Assembly: GCA_020152595.1 (NCBI GenBank)
Contig: JAIGNY010001807.1
Location: 877,001-941,000, forward strand
Source: Chiridota heheva
Taxonomy: Eukaryota > Echinodermata > Holothuroidea > Apodida > Chiridotidae
Length of the DNA: 64,000 nucleotides
Direction: 5' to 3'
A program made the position numbers and the translations under genes. How positions within the stretch are numbered: the first letter of the stretch is position 1; each line of letters starts with the position of its first letter. Under the pieces are notes generated by a model. The model ran no database searches and had not been told where the DNA came from. It saw nothing but the letters and a program-made list of their open reading frames with translations. Of this stretch, positions 1 to 12,949 are shown piece after piece.

Positions 1-2604
1 CTTGATCTTGATGCTAGATGCAGATAGGATTACGATCCAGAGCTGTCAATCAAATGCACTGAACGCTCACCGAATCTGATTGCAGTCACTTGATCTTGAT
101 GCTAGATGCTGGTAGGATTATGATCCAGAACTGTCAATCAAATGCACTGAACGCTCACCGAATCTGATTGCAGTCACTTGATCTTGATGCTAGATGCTGG
201 TAGGATTTGATCCAGAGCTGTCAATCAAATGCACTGAACGCTCACCGAATCTGATTGCAGTCACTTGATCTTGATGCTAGATGCAGATAGGATTACGATC
301 TAGAGCAGGCGATCAGATGCACTGAACGCTCACCGAATCTGATTGCAGTCACTTGATCTTGATGCTAGATGCAGGTAGGATTATGATCCAGAGCTGTCAA
401 TCAGATGCACTGAACGCTCACCGAATCTGATTGCAGTCACTTGATCTTGATCCTAGATGCAGGTAGGATTATGATCTAGAGCTGTCAATCAGATGCACTG
501 AACGCTCACCGAATCTGATTGCAGTCACTTGATCTTGATGCTAGATGCAGGTAGGATTATGATCCAGAGCTGTCAATCAGATGCACTGAACGCTCACCGA
601 ATCTGATTGCAGTCACTTGATCTTGATCCTAGATGCAGGTAGGATTATGATCTAGAGCAGGCGATCAGATGCACCGAACGCTCACCGAATCTGATTGCAG
701 TCACTTGATCTTGATGCTAGATGCAGATAGGATTACGATCTAGAGCAGGCGATCAGATGCACTGAACGCTCACGAATCTGATTGCAGTCACTTGATCTTG
801 ATGCTAGATGCAGGTAGGATTATGATCCAGAGCTGTCAATCAGATGCACTGAACGCTCACCGAATCTGATTGCAGTCACTTGATCTTGATCCTAGATGCA
901 GGTAGGATTATGATCTAGAGCAGGCGATCAGATGCACCGAACGCTCACCGAATCTGATTGCAGTCACTTGATCTTGATGCTAGATGCAGATAGGATTACG
1001 ATCTAGAGCAGGCGATCAGATGCACTGAACGCTCACCGAATCTGATTGCAGTCACTTGATCTTGATCCTAGATGCAGGTAGGATTACGATCCAGAGCTGT
1101 CAATCAAATGCACTGAACGCTCACCGAATCTGATTGCAGTCACTTGATCTTGATGCTAGATGCAGATAGGATTACGATCTAGAGCAGGCGATCAGATGCA
1201 CTGAACGCTCACCGAATCTGATTGCAGTCACTTGATCTTGATGCTAGATGCAGGTAGGATTATGATCCAGAGCTGTCAATCAGATGCACTGAACGCTCAC
1301 CGAATCTGATTGCAGTCACTTGATCTTGATCCTAGATGCAGGTAGGATTATGATCTAGAGCTGTCAATCAGATGCACTGAACGCTCACCGAATCTGATTG
1401 CAGTCACTTGATCTTGATGCTAGATGCAGGTAGGATTATGATCCAGAGCTGTCAATCAGATGCACTGAACGCTCACCGAATCTGATTGCAGTCACTTGAT
1501 CTTGATCCTAGATGCAGGCAGGATTATGATCCAGAGCTGTCAATCAAATGCACTGAACGCTCACCGAATCTGATTGCAGTCACTTGATCTTGATGCAGGT
1601 AGGATTATGATCTAGAGCAGGCGATCAGATGCACTGAACGCTCACCGAATCTGATTGCAGTCACTTGATCTTGATCCTAGATGCAGGTAGGATTACGATC
1701 TAGAGCTGTCAATCAAATGCACTGAACGCTCACCGAATCTGATTGCAGTCACTTGATCTTGATCCTAGATGCAGGCAGGATTATGATCTAGAGCTGTCAA
1801 TCAGATGCACTGAACGCTCACCGAATCTGATTGCAGTCACTTGATCTTGATGCTAGATGCAGGTAGGATTACGATCCAGCGCTGTCAATCAAATGCACTG
1901 AACGCTCACCGAATCTGATTGCAGTCACTTGATCTTGATGCTAGATGCAGATAGGATTACGATCTAGAGCAGGCGATCAGATGCACCGAACGCTCACCGA
2001 ATCTGATTGCAGTCACTTGATCTTGATGCTAGATGCAGGCAGGATTATGATCCAGAGCTGTCAATCAGATGCACTGAACGCTCACCGAATCTGATTGCAG
2101 TCACTTGATCTTGATCCTAGATGCAGGCAGGATTATGATCTAGAGCTGTCAATCAGATGCACTGAACGCTCACCGAATCTGATTGCAGTCACTTGATCTT
2201 GATGCTAGATGCAGGCAGGATTATGATCCAGAGCTGTCAATCAGATGCACTGAACGCTCACCGAATCTGATTGCAGTCACTTGATCTTGATCCTAGATGC
2301 AGGCAGGATTATGATCTAGAGCTGGTGATCAGATCCACTGAACGCTCACCGAATCTGATTGCAGTCACTTGATCTTGATCCTAGATGCAGGCAGGATTAT
2401 GATCCAGAGCTGTCAATCAGATGCACTGAACGCTCACCGAATCTGATTGCAGTCACTTGATCTTGATCCTAGATGCAGGCAGGATTATGATCTAGAGCTG
2501 TCAATCAGATGCACTGAACGCTCACCGAATCTGATTGCAGTCACTTGATCTTGATCCTAGATGCAGGCAGGATTATGATCTAGAGCAGGTGATCAGATCC
2601 ACTG
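1..2604. repeat. 88-bp satellite array, about 29.5 units
   Basis: The sequence repeats every 88 bp (unit starts at 1, 89, 177, 264 and so on; one unit is 87 bp and the unit near 1587 has lost a few bases after GATCTTGATGC). Each unit has an almost invariant half, running from CACTGAACGCTC through GATTGCAGTCACTTGATC, and a variable half with alternatives GATGC/GATCC, CAGATAGG/CAGGTAGG/CAGGCAGG and CTGTCAATC/CAGGCGATC. The variants occur in recurring order, which suggests higher-order repeats. The array continues beyond the left edge and ends at about 2604 in unrelated AT-rich DNA. No coding potential is seen. Confidence 0.97.
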
Positions 2605-3615
2605 ATGGGATTCTCAAACTAGAATATTTTAGGGTGTGTATAATAAGCCGGTTTTTGTGAGTGGCTTGTTAATTTGAGTAGGCTGGGTTTGTTAGGAATA
2701 CATGTCAGCAGGTCAGTGCCATCGGAAGGAGGGGGCAGGGGCGCTGGGGAATTCAGCCCTTCAATTAGTTGCAGACATGTAATAAAAATCACAGTCCCTG
2801 CAGTCCCATCATATCCCGATCCCGGTATTGCACAATCCCGACAGCATAAGGATTCGTAATTACAACCGGGAATCTGAGAGTTTTAAAAATTTGACAAAGA
2901 ACCATATTTGCAAGATTGTAAAAAATTCCCACTTACACAGTGGAAAATTAAGTTTCTATCAACGTCCAAGTTCCTAATCGAAAAATCTCAAATTTTCGTA
3001 AAATAATCTTTAAATTTCGGGAAATTGTCTTTAATTTTTAGGAACTTTTCTTCATTTAATTTTCTTAGATTTTCAGATCTAATGTTGTGCGGGATCCATG
3101 CATCTCTGCAGCCCCACCGTATCCTGATCCCGGTATTGCACAATCCCGACAGTATACGGAATCGTAACTACAACTGGGAATGCGGGAGTGATAAAAACTA
3201 AAAAAACATATTTGCCAGTTTTTTTTAAAAGAAATATTAAGTAAATATATGCCCAAAAACATGTTTTGTGTCTTCTTTTCTTATCTTTTTATGTAAAAAG
3301 AACTTGCTCTTACAAAATTCATGTCAATTTCAAGCACCCAAGTCATTTATTACTTGACCAATCACAAAAAAACTTTCATCTCACGATGGTAGAAAAGATC
3401 CAACTTAAAGAGTTTTGTTCAGATTTTAGATACCAAATTACGGAATTCTCTTATATCTGAGCAAGTTCTCATGTGTAGAAGGTTATACCACCCATTATTT
3501 TAGTTATTCAACAATCAAAACCCTCAAATAAAAGTGTAATTTCGTATTGGCTTTTTGATGCCACCGTAAATTTACTTTTCAGCATCAACCATAAAACTAT
3601 TAACTGAAAGGAAGC
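2605..3615. repeat. AT-rich spacer with a dispersed ~80-bp direct repeat pair
   Basis: Two related blocks at about 2800-2880 and 3108-3190 share CCCGGTATTGCACAATCCCG and the following GTAATTACAACYGGGAAT region. They are separated by about 230 bp of AT-rich sequence. Nothing else recognisable is present; short open frames here have no family resemblance. Confidence 0.7.
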
Positions 3616-4190
3616 TTAAAGAATTAGTTCAGGGGTCATGCAAGTTCATCTTATATGTAAGAGGACTTCAAAATAAACACAATAGTGAAGAAAGCATTCC
3701 AAAAAATCTTATTCCGTTAAGGAGATATTTAAGTTTAAAATTTGGTATCATTTCTGCAGAAACGACTGAAATAAGACTAGTTGTAATGTCACAGCCTCAG
3801 ATTCTTCAAAGTGATATGTATTTTAAAGAAAATTTATTTGATTTTTTTTTACTATTTAAATTATTTTCCCTCAAACTTTCTTCAGGTGGTATATTATAAA
3901 TACTCCTCCCAAATTCTGTTTCACTACTTTTTTGACATATCCCATTGTTTATAAGCCACAAAATCGCAAGACAAAATATGATAGAATACATAAAGACTTT
4001 AAGCAATCTGAGGCTATGACATCACAACTAGTCTGATTTCAGTCGTTTCTCTACAAATGATACCAAACTTTAAACTTGAATATCTCCTTAATGGAATAAG
4101 ATGTTTGAATGCTTTTTTCACTATTTTGTTTCTTTTGAAGTCCTTTTTCATATAAGATGAACTTGCATGACCCCTGAACTAATCCTTTAA
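3616..4190. mobile_element. Foldback/MITE family 1, copy 1
   Basis: The block begins TTAAAGAATTAGTTCAGGGG and ends with its near reverse complement CCCCTGAACTAATCCTTTAA. The inverted arms are each about 180-195 bp and contain matched words such as AAGGAGATATTTAAG against its complement CTTGAATATCTCCTTAA, and ACTAGTTGTRATGTCA against TGACATCACAACTAGT. A short unpaired centre of about 190 bp separates the arms. There is no transposase, so it is non-autonomous. Related copies lie at 9508-10079 and 42103-42661. Confidence 0.9.
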
Positions 4191-6888
4191 TCACTTTGAA
4201 ACCTATCAGTTCCACCACTATCATATAACCAGACCTACCTGTAATTGCAACATAAACCCATCAAAGGCTATGATCCTGAGTGGGATTTGTTGTGCTGCTC
4301 TTGTATTACATAACACAAGGTCAAATATACTGCAGTGAGTCTTGATGCAAAAATTACGGTTCCATGATTACGTTGTGTATTTACGTACGTTATCACGGTC
4401 ATACACATACTGCATGCAGTGTACAGTCACTATGCCCAAGAATTCACATGGTATGAACAGTCAATGTAAAGCTCCTTGGTATGAAATACATTTACCTCTC
4501 AAAATGCTTCAAAAGTAGGCCAATATAGTTCCTTTATTTCTTTACAATAAAATTGCCTTGAAAATAACAAAAAGTTTTGTCTGAAATTGCAGATTGAATG
4601 AAAAATTATTGTACTAAGATTAGAGGGCGTAATTTTGAAATAATTACAGTAATTAGTGTTGTTTCAAAAGAACATTAAAGTCTGATACATGTGCCAATTG
4701 GATATTCAGGCTATTTTAGTATTAAAGCTATAGTTTTTAAATGCGAAAGTTATACCCCAAATGAGCTATCAGCTACAAGTGGTATAGACTCCAATTTGGC
4801 TATACTGTGTGGGACAGATCCCAAACGGGTTATAAAGCCCAATTAGCGCATGTGTGAGACTGTATTTTAAGGCTCCAACCAATCAATGAAAACAAGAGTT
4901 TTCTTTCCATTGGACATATGCGAGCCAATGTCATTATTGCTCAATTGATTTGTTGGAGACAGTTGTAAATTAATTAGTTGGAGACAGTTTTAGCCAATTT
5001 TGGAATGCAAAATTTGTTAAAACTATGCACTTATACAAATTGTTGTTGCATCCATGGATCTATTTAAGGCAAAGATGAAGACACAGCAGATTGTTAAATA
5101 AATTCTTAAGGCTAAATAAATGCTACAAAAATCCGAACGTATCCGAGCAAGAGTCCTGATTTTGGGCTAGCCTCGCATAAGCACAAAATCCCTTAAAGGG
5201 ATGTTGTGCTAAACCGTGTGTTCATACAGATGAGTAACCTACGATCAATCTTAGCTATGCGATCTCCTGTTGTAACTTGTTCATTTTGCATGAACAGTTG
5301 GATGGCTCATTTTGTCATGGCATTTTCAGTGAAGTACTTTTCAAGTTCTTAGTCGGTCATGCAACACGATTAGATACCCGCGGGCTCGCACTCAAGTGAG
5401 AACACAGGACATTGCTTTTTCTGCAATCCTCGAGCAAGGTTAGTGTCCGGGGATCATGATCGGGAAACAAATGAGAACACGACCTAGCACGGTGTGCCTG
5501 TGTTGTTTGTCACTTAGTATCCCAATTTCTTGGAGATGTGTCTTATATGCATAGTGCAATCAAAAAGTGCAGTGTTAAGTTCAAATTGCTTGGTGAAATG
5601 ATAAGTTATGTCCTGTATTTTCCTAATTATAATATGAACATTACCTTTGTTCATTTTATTTTGTACTTCTTTTGTTTTTATGCATTGAATGGTTGCATGG
5701 GTACTCAAGCTTTTGTTTCTTTCTCTCTTTTTAAAAACACATTTGTCCCACTTTTCCAAATTAGTGTATGTTATGGTTTGTTTACACTTTAACTATGTCA
5801 ATTAATTCTTTAACAATGTCATATTATCATTTTTTTATTTTTTTAAGTTCGAAGAGAATATTGTACAGAACAAGAAAATACTTGATAACAGTGGTAAAAT
5901 AACATGTCCAAACATTTATTATGCTTTCAAAATGTTTGATTCTTCAAAATTTGGCCAAATCTATTTGTCATGGAAATGATCATCAACAACTTAGAGGCTA
6001 ACAGATCTAAGCTAAAAATAAGTAGTCTTCAAGAAAATCTTTAAATTATATTTAAAAAGATCAAATATGACAAAAATAAAATTGCTTTTAAAATAAAACC
6101 AGTAAGTTGGTTTTTGCAATGCCATGGGTTGAACTATAACATCATTGATGTCTAGATGTTACCAACATCAATACAGTATATGAAAGAAAGCAGAAAATAA
6201 ATAAATTTAAATGAGAAACTCTTTAGTAGGTTTCTTTCGTACTATCCGATTGTTATCAGTATGTTTATGAAAGTTGATGCATTGTGGGATACTTTCAGGG
6301 AAGATCTCAATATCAGGTGACTTCAACTTTGTCGACCTGGATTATGAACTCCACTCAATTAGTGCAGGAGCTGTATGCTATCGGGAGCTATCTTTATGCA
6401 GTTGTAGGGTCTGAAATCACCAATAGAATAATCTGACTGGCGCAAAAGATTCTTTCCAAGTAGTACTAGTTAATCGTTTATAGAGAAACTTTTGTCTTGT
6501 TGTCGAAGCTCAAATTCCATCTTATCTTATCGCAAACATACCAGCAGTAAATTGATAGAACATCCTGTTTGCTGTTTTTTAATTATCATGAATTATCATG
6601 CTATTGATATCCCCACATCAGCATTTCCGGCTTAGTTATTGGTAATGCTGGATGTATTCCTTAATATATTCATTAGCATCTTAAAAATACAATTAGGGAA
6701 TTAGTTGAAACTTCATCAATGTTGATTGGTAGTATTTCCAGAGCTTTACAAATTTTATCATTAAAGAAGACATAAAGTCAAATATTCTAGCTTGATATAT
6801 GATAGAATTAAAAATGAACCAACTACCAGAAACTCCATTCTAATATCTTGTTCCATTCTCAAGCATGGACGCTGCCATTTTGTCTTAT
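4191..6888. other. Noncoding AT-rich stretch, presumed intron or upstream DNA
   Basis: No splice-supported exon, RNA gene or clear repeat was recognised. A stretch of raised GC at about 6290-6440 is open in two forward frames and is treated as a finding. The overlapping open frames near 5514-5792 on both strands are AT-rich and show no family signature. Confidence 0.5.
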
Positions 6889-8041
6889 TAGTTCTGATGC
6901 GAGGAACCCATGCGGTCATGACGCATGTGTGTGTATGTATGTGTGTGAGGGTGTATGTGTGTGTTTGTTTGTGACGGCCAGCTCATAAACGTGATATTTC
7001 AAGAATGATAGACTGGATTTATGTCATATGTGGTACACAGATCGCCCATGGTCCGTGGATGTGCCCTATTGTTTTTGATGGTGATGTCATGCATATTAAT
7101 GATAACGTGAAGCTTAATGTAAATATCTTAAAGTGTTCATATTTTAACAACTACATGTCTGTTTTGTTTCAGATTTCATGTAATTACGATATTAACTGTT
7201 ATGTACATTTTCATGATGTAAAAACGTTAAAATTAATATGCATAGTGGGTGGGGTTTAATATGAATTTTGCTGAAAAAACTTGTAACATTGTATCTTAAG
7301 AACGGTAAACTGGATTCATGTCATATTTGGTACACAGATAGCCCATGGTCTGTAGATGTGCCCTATTGTGTTTTTGATGGTAATATCTTGAATATTAATG
7401 AGTAAACAAAAAGCACAAGGAAACACGATATCTCAAAAACTATGAACTGGATTTCACATCATGTGTGGTACACAGATTCTTTAGCTCATGGTCTGCAGAT
7501 TCATGCATATTAATAAGTGGGTGGGGCTTAAAGTGAAAATTTAAAAAAGGTAAATGAACAACTGTATGTCCATTTTGCATCATATTGGGCATGGTAATTT
7601 TGTTGGTTATTATGTACATGCTTATGTTATCAACAGGTGTCATTGATATGCATGGTGGGCATGGCTTAATGTGAAAGTGCTAAATGATGTTTACACCATA
7701 AACCCATAAACGAATTTGGGTCATGGTCTGTACGTATGTTCAAATGTTGTGTTATAAATGCTAATGAGTAGGTGGGGCTTACTGACAAATACTTGAAATA
7801 GGATAAATGAGCAATTGTTTTTACATCATACTTGCTTTGATGATGTTGGTAATTATTATACAAATACTACTGTTGGCAACATTTTTATTGATCTGCATGG
7901 TGGGTGTGGCTAATTTTGAATAGATATTATGGAACAAATATTTCATGATATGCAATGACATGACAGTTAATACAAATTTTGCAAATCAATCAGCTAAATG
8001 AAAAAACATCGGAACCACGAAACCTTTTGGTTCTGGTTTTG
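6889..8041 (+). mobile_element. Family A hairpin-ended tandem-repeat element, copy A
   Basis: The head is GTTCTGATGCGAGGAAC, a decayed hairpin, followed by a GTATGT/GTGTGT microsatellite. The body consists of degenerate units of up to about 300 bp marked by the phrases CTGGATTYATGTCATATGTGG, TACACAGATMGCCCATGGTC, TGTGCCCTATTGTTTTTGATGG and ATGCATATTAATGA. The tail contains ACATCGGAACCACGAAACC followed by TTTTGGTTCTGG, which forms a small nested hairpin. The same head, body grammar and tail occur at 11264, 36402 and 49685. No protein is encoded. Confidence 0.85.
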
Positions 8042-9507
8042 TGTTGAAATCATGCTAAGGATGACATAATTTACCCTATGTGCTAGCACACTTATTATAT
8101 TTCTTTAGAATTTTCTTGAAAGTTTTTTTTCCAAAATGCTTTGACATGAAGTTCTAAGGGCATGAATCATTAAATACAACAACAAAATTCATAGACCTAA
8201 TGTATGCAAAGGAAAAATTATATCTTAGAAGTAGAAAATTTGAAATAGATTATAAAGAAATACATTAATATTCTAATCTTTACTATGACATCATTTTTTA
8301 GAGGGAGTATGAACAAAATGGCTGCTTCAATGTAAGCATTTATTGAAAGAATAAATATTTTAATAAATTAGAAAATATGTGCTAAATGTTTTGTACGATA
8401 TAAGATTTCTTCAGATGACTTATAATTATTATTTCTGCCATATCAAATGAAAAATCCAAACTTGATGTCTCCTTTAATATCAATTCCTGTATGATTATGT
8501 GATGGTTTAGTTACTAACTTTGAAACAACCATTACTTCAACTCTTACCTGCTGCTGTATGCCTTTTAAACCTGTTCTAGATTTGCAAACATTAAACGGTA
8601 ATTAACCCTGGTTTAATAAATACTTGTCAAATAAAATAGATGGCACTTTATGGAATTCAGGAGATGATGCACATATTTGGAAGTCGGTCGCCGAGTGTTT
8701 AAACGATCGCAAAAACTTTGCAAATGCAAATTGATTGCACCGTGAAAAGTACAGAGAAACCAGTTAAGTCTCTTGAGTTTAAATATATCGTGAGAGTGCT
8801 GGAAAAGAAGCAGAACAATGGTAATGAATAAATGGTCAAGTTCATATATTGGTTAATGTACATAACGATTCATTAATTATCGTTGAACGTGCCTGATGTA
8901 GTTGCCATGGTTTCTGTTTGTTATTCTCTGTGGGAGATTGGTATTTTTTTTTAATAAAGACGACAAAAAATGTATGAATTGAAATCAAATTTTCCGGTCC
9001 TTCAAAATTGTTAGAAGCTTTATAAATAGTAATTGCTGTTCTTATATAGATATTTTATTTTGTGATGAATCATAGTCTTACAGTATGTATCTCGTTGTGT
9101 AACATTTTAAGTTTACATTGCTATCATTGTCAATTAAAAGTAGCTAGGTGTTCCCAGAATCTTTTTGGATGTTTGTCTGTGTTTGTATTTGTATACCTCA
9201 GCATCACAATGCACCAAAGGCCTATGGCATGGGGAGAACTTGATGTATGGTAACAGCCAATTTTTTAATCTTTTATTTTTGCTTTAATCCTTAGATTAAT
9301 CTGAAGGGAAAGAAATGGATTTATTTTGATAATCTTTCTTAACAGAATCTTGGTTTTGTTCCCCCTGCAATATAATTAGATGGTTTTATCCTTAGATTAG
9401 AATCAAAGAATAAACGCTCATCTTATGAAATCTTTACGTATCCAGTCAGCTCACTAGTACAGTAAAACCTTTTGGCAGGATTTATATTCTCTTTGATAAT
9501 CTTCCTG
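8042..9507. other. Noncoding AT-rich stretch
   Basis: No exon, RNA gene or confident repeat recognised. A weak similarity between about 9300-9470 and 10130-10210 (GATTA, ATGAAATCTTTA, CCAGCACACTGGTA-like words) flanks the foldback element at 9508-10079 and may be an older host repeat. Confidence 0.4.
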
Positions 9508-10079
9508 AAAGGATTACATGTACTTCAGAGGTCAAGCAAGTTTATTTTAAATGAAAGAAGACTTCAAAAGAAACAAAATAGTAAAAAAGCATTTAAAATT
9601 GTTATTCTGTTAAGGAGATATTTAAGTTTAAAGTTTGGTATCATTTGTTTAGAAACGATTGAAATCAGACTAGTTGTGATGTCATAGCCTCAAATTCCTC
9701 AAAGTCTTTATGTATTTTATCATATTTTGTCCTGCGATTTTGTGGCTTATAAACCATGGGATATATAAAAAAAGTAGTAAAACTTAATCTAGGAAGAGTA
9801 TTTATAATATACCAGCTAAAGAAAGTTTGAAGAAAAATAGTTTAAATAGTGAAGAAAAAAAAGACTTTCTTTAAAATACCGTCACTTTGAGGAATTTGAG
9901 GCTGTGATGTCACAACTAGTCGGATTTCAGTCATTTCTACAGATATGATACCAAACTTTAAATTTGAATATCTCCTTAACGAAATAAGATCTTTGAATGC
10001 TTTCTTCACAGTTTTGTTTCTTTTAAAGTCCTCTTTCATATAAGTTAGACATGCTTGACCACTGAACTAATTCTTTAAG
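9508..10079. mobile_element. Foldback/MITE family 1, copy 2
   Basis: The arms match the element at 3616-4190. The left arm holds AAGGAGATATTTAAG and ACTAGTTGTGATGTCA. The right arm holds their complements, CTTCACAGTTTTG, and ACCACTGAACTAATTCTTTAA. The centre is AT-rich. The first ten or so bases of the left end are more diverged (ACATGTACTTCAGAGG instead of AGTTCAGGGG). No transposase is encoded. Confidence 0.88.
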
Positions 10080-10234
10080 GACCCAACATTGGATACTTTT
10101 TCTTTTGAAGCAGGGAGTTGCTTGAAGTAAGTAAATTGTTCAAGTCTAAGATTAAGATCAACGAATAATCATTGATCTATGAAATCTTTATCTATCTAAC
10201 CAGCACACTGGTATGGTCAGGGGCATAAATACCA

Positions 10235-10269
10235 GGGTGTGTGTGTGTGTGTGTGTGTGGGGGGGGGGG
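10235..10269. repeat. (GT)n microsatellite followed by a G run
   Basis: About twelve GT dinucleotides run directly into eleven consecutive G residues. It lies in noncoding DNA just after foldback copy 2. Confidence 0.95.
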
Positions 10270-10707
10270 ATGGGTTTTACACCCCTCACAAATCAAGGTC
10301 TGCATCTGCAAATCTTCCATCAAAGACGATGAAAACTTTACTAAACAGATAGAAAAAATAAATATTATGGCACTCGTTCTGCAATTTTGGACCGATGACC
10401 TTTCAGATTATTATTTTTTTGCTTTTCAAAATTTTTGATGTTATGGGGCCCTGAATGTGGAATATATTTTTGTCGGTAGTGTCAAACTCTTTCGTCTGTA
10501 AATTTGTAATTTTACAACCCCCCTCCCCAATCAAAAGGGTCTACTGACGCCACTGTGTATGGCTAACTATTGGTCTCGATTTACATTCTCTATGATAATC
10601 CTCCTTAGTTGGCATCTTGCTAATTCTCTTTTGAAGAAAGTAGCCAATGGTTTAATCTAAAATACTGCACAGGATGACCCAGAATCCTCTGTTCTCTGCA
10701 GGGGATC

Positions 10708-10923
10708 TTACCTTATTAATCTTATTGAAGCTTTTTAGCAAAGTTTTGAAGAAAAGTATTTAAATTATAACACATGGAAATAAAATGCATGACAGATATT
10801 AATCTCCATCACTTGTTACCTTATTAATCTTATTGAAGCTTTTTAGCAAAGTTTTGAAGAAAAGTATTTAAATTATAACACATGGAAATAAAATGCATGA
10901 CAGATATTAATCTCCATCACTTG
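10708..10923. repeat. Perfect 108-bp tandem duplication
   Basis: The segment beginning TTACCTTATTAATCTTATTG at 10708 is repeated without a visible change from 10816. Both copies end in CTCCATCACTTG. Complete identity in a region where all other repeats are diverged means a recent duplication or an assembly artefact. Confidence 0.93.
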
Positions 10924-11263
10924 TATGGTCCGCAGAACTATAGCTTGGATTTTTGCCAATAAGATGCGAATAGATAAGAAGCAATTTGCCAAATCCTGAA
11001 CCTTTTTATATGCTTGTGAGATTTAAATAGAGTGTTTGATAGGTTTTGATTAAAAGTGAGATTTTTAGTTAGGTAAGCTTTTATTTGAAGTATTTACTGC
11101 AAGAAGATTTGTAGCAGTGTTTGAAACGACAGGTATTATAACAAACAATGGAGGGTTTTAGTAATGAGTGTAAAGGTTCTAATTGTTATTCATAATATCA
11201 ACATTAAATTTTTTCAGAAAAGCTGAGTATATCAGATATTTTTAACCTTTTTTGTTGAGTTTT

Positions 11264-12706
11264 TGATTCCGATGCGATAGCATCAGGAACCTATGTGGTC
11301 ATGATGGCGTGTGTATGTATGTATGGGTGTATGTATGTATGTATGTATGTGTGTGTATGTATGTATGTATGTATGTATGTATGTATGTATGTATGTATGT
11401 ATGTATGTGTGTGTGTGTATGTTTGTGATCGCCAGCTCGTAAACGTGATATCTCAAGATCGTTACACTGGATTCATTTTATATGTGGTACACAGATAACC
11501 CATAGTCCAAAAATTTGCCTTATTGTTTTTAATGGTGATGTCATGCATATTCATGAGTAGGCTGGACTTAATGTAAAAATCTTGAAATGCTTGTTTTGAT
11601 AACCCACGTCAGTTTTGTTTCATATTTGGAATAATTATGTTGTTAGTTGCTATATACATGTTCATGACGTAAAAACATTGAATTAATATGCATATTGGGC
11701 AGGGCTTAGTATGATTTTGCTGAAAAGAACTTGTAAACACTTTATCTCAAGAATGGTAAACTGGATTTATGTCATATTGGTACACAGATAGTCCATGGTC
11801 TGTAGCTGTGCCCTATTGTTTTTGATAATGATGTCATGCCTATTAATGAGTTGGCAGGACTTGAAGTGAAAATCTTTAAATTTTATTTTTTAACAACCAC
11901 ATGTCTGTTTTGTTTCATGTGTGGTATTATTATGATGTTAGCTAATGTTTATCTTTTCATGGTATAAAAATGTTGAATTTCATTAATATGCATAGTGGGC
12001 GGGGCTTAATATGATTTTGTAAACAAAAAGCACAAGTAGACATGATATCTCAAAAACTATGAAGTGGATTCACATCATGTGTGGTACACAGATAGATAGC
12101 TCATGGTCTGCCGATTTGACCTATGTTTGTGGTGGTGATAAATTCATGCATATTGATAGGTGGGCAGGTGTAAAGTGAGCATTTTGAAAAAGTGATTATG
12201 ATCAACTGTATGTCCGTTTTGCGTCATATTGGGCATGATAAGTTAGTTGATAATTGTGTACATGCTTATGTTATCAACAGATGTCATTAATACAGTATGC
12301 ATGGTGGATGTGGCTTAATGTGAAAGTGCTAAATGATGTAAACACCATGAATGATATATCAGATTTATGCTTTATGTGGTACACAGATGGGTCATGGTCT
12401 GTATATATGTTCTAATGTTGTGCTAGTGATGTCATGAATGCTAATGAGTAGGTGGGGCTTACTGAAAAATTCTTGAAATAGGATAAATGAGCAATCGTTT
12501 TTGCATCATACTTTGATGTTGTTAATTATTGTGCAAATGCTATTGTTGTCAACATTTTTATTGATCTGCATGGTCGGTGTGGTTTATTAATAAATATGAA
12601 ACAAATATTTCATGATATGCAATGACATGACAGTTAATACATATTTTGTAAAACAATCAGCTTATGAAAAAGCATCAGAGCCACAAAACCTGTTGATTCT
12701 GGTTCA
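11264..12706 (+). mobile_element. Family A hairpin-ended tandem-repeat element, copy B
   Basis: The head TTCCGATGC, loop GATA, then GCATCAGGAA (11267-11289) forms a stem of nine pairs with one bulge. It is followed by a long GTAT/GTGT microsatellite (about 11310-11420). The body has about four units of roughly 300 bp, starting near 11440, 11730, 12035 and 12345. Each contains TGGTACACAGATA and ATGTCATGCATATT-like phrases. The tail AGCATCAGAGCCACAAAACC then GATTCTGG matches the tail of the other copies. It is noncoding; the short open frame over the microsatellite is an artefact. Confidence 0.88.
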
Positions 12707-12949
12707 ATAGCCTACGTTGGTTTCCTTTTCATCTGGAATATAAGAATACCAGCAGGATTTTTGATTGCAGTTCAATCAATTTTTGTCTTATTGCTTTTAT
12801 GATAAAAAGGTTGAAAAATCTCATAGAAGATCCAGCAAAAATGGGCTTGCAGAACTGTGGGGACCATGGTCCCTGTCTCCCCTCATATCCGTGTGGTCAT
12901 CTGTTCTATGATGTTAATTAAACACTTACTGTTTAAGCTTGCTGTCAAG

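Noticed and set aside
1..2604. CRISPR-like alternation of constant and variable segments
   Set aside because: The variable halves are a few recurring variants, not unique spacers, and the setting is animal DNA.
5514..5792. Overlapping open frames on both strands
   Set aside because: Both are low-complexity AT-rich translations with no homology that I recognise and no splice context.
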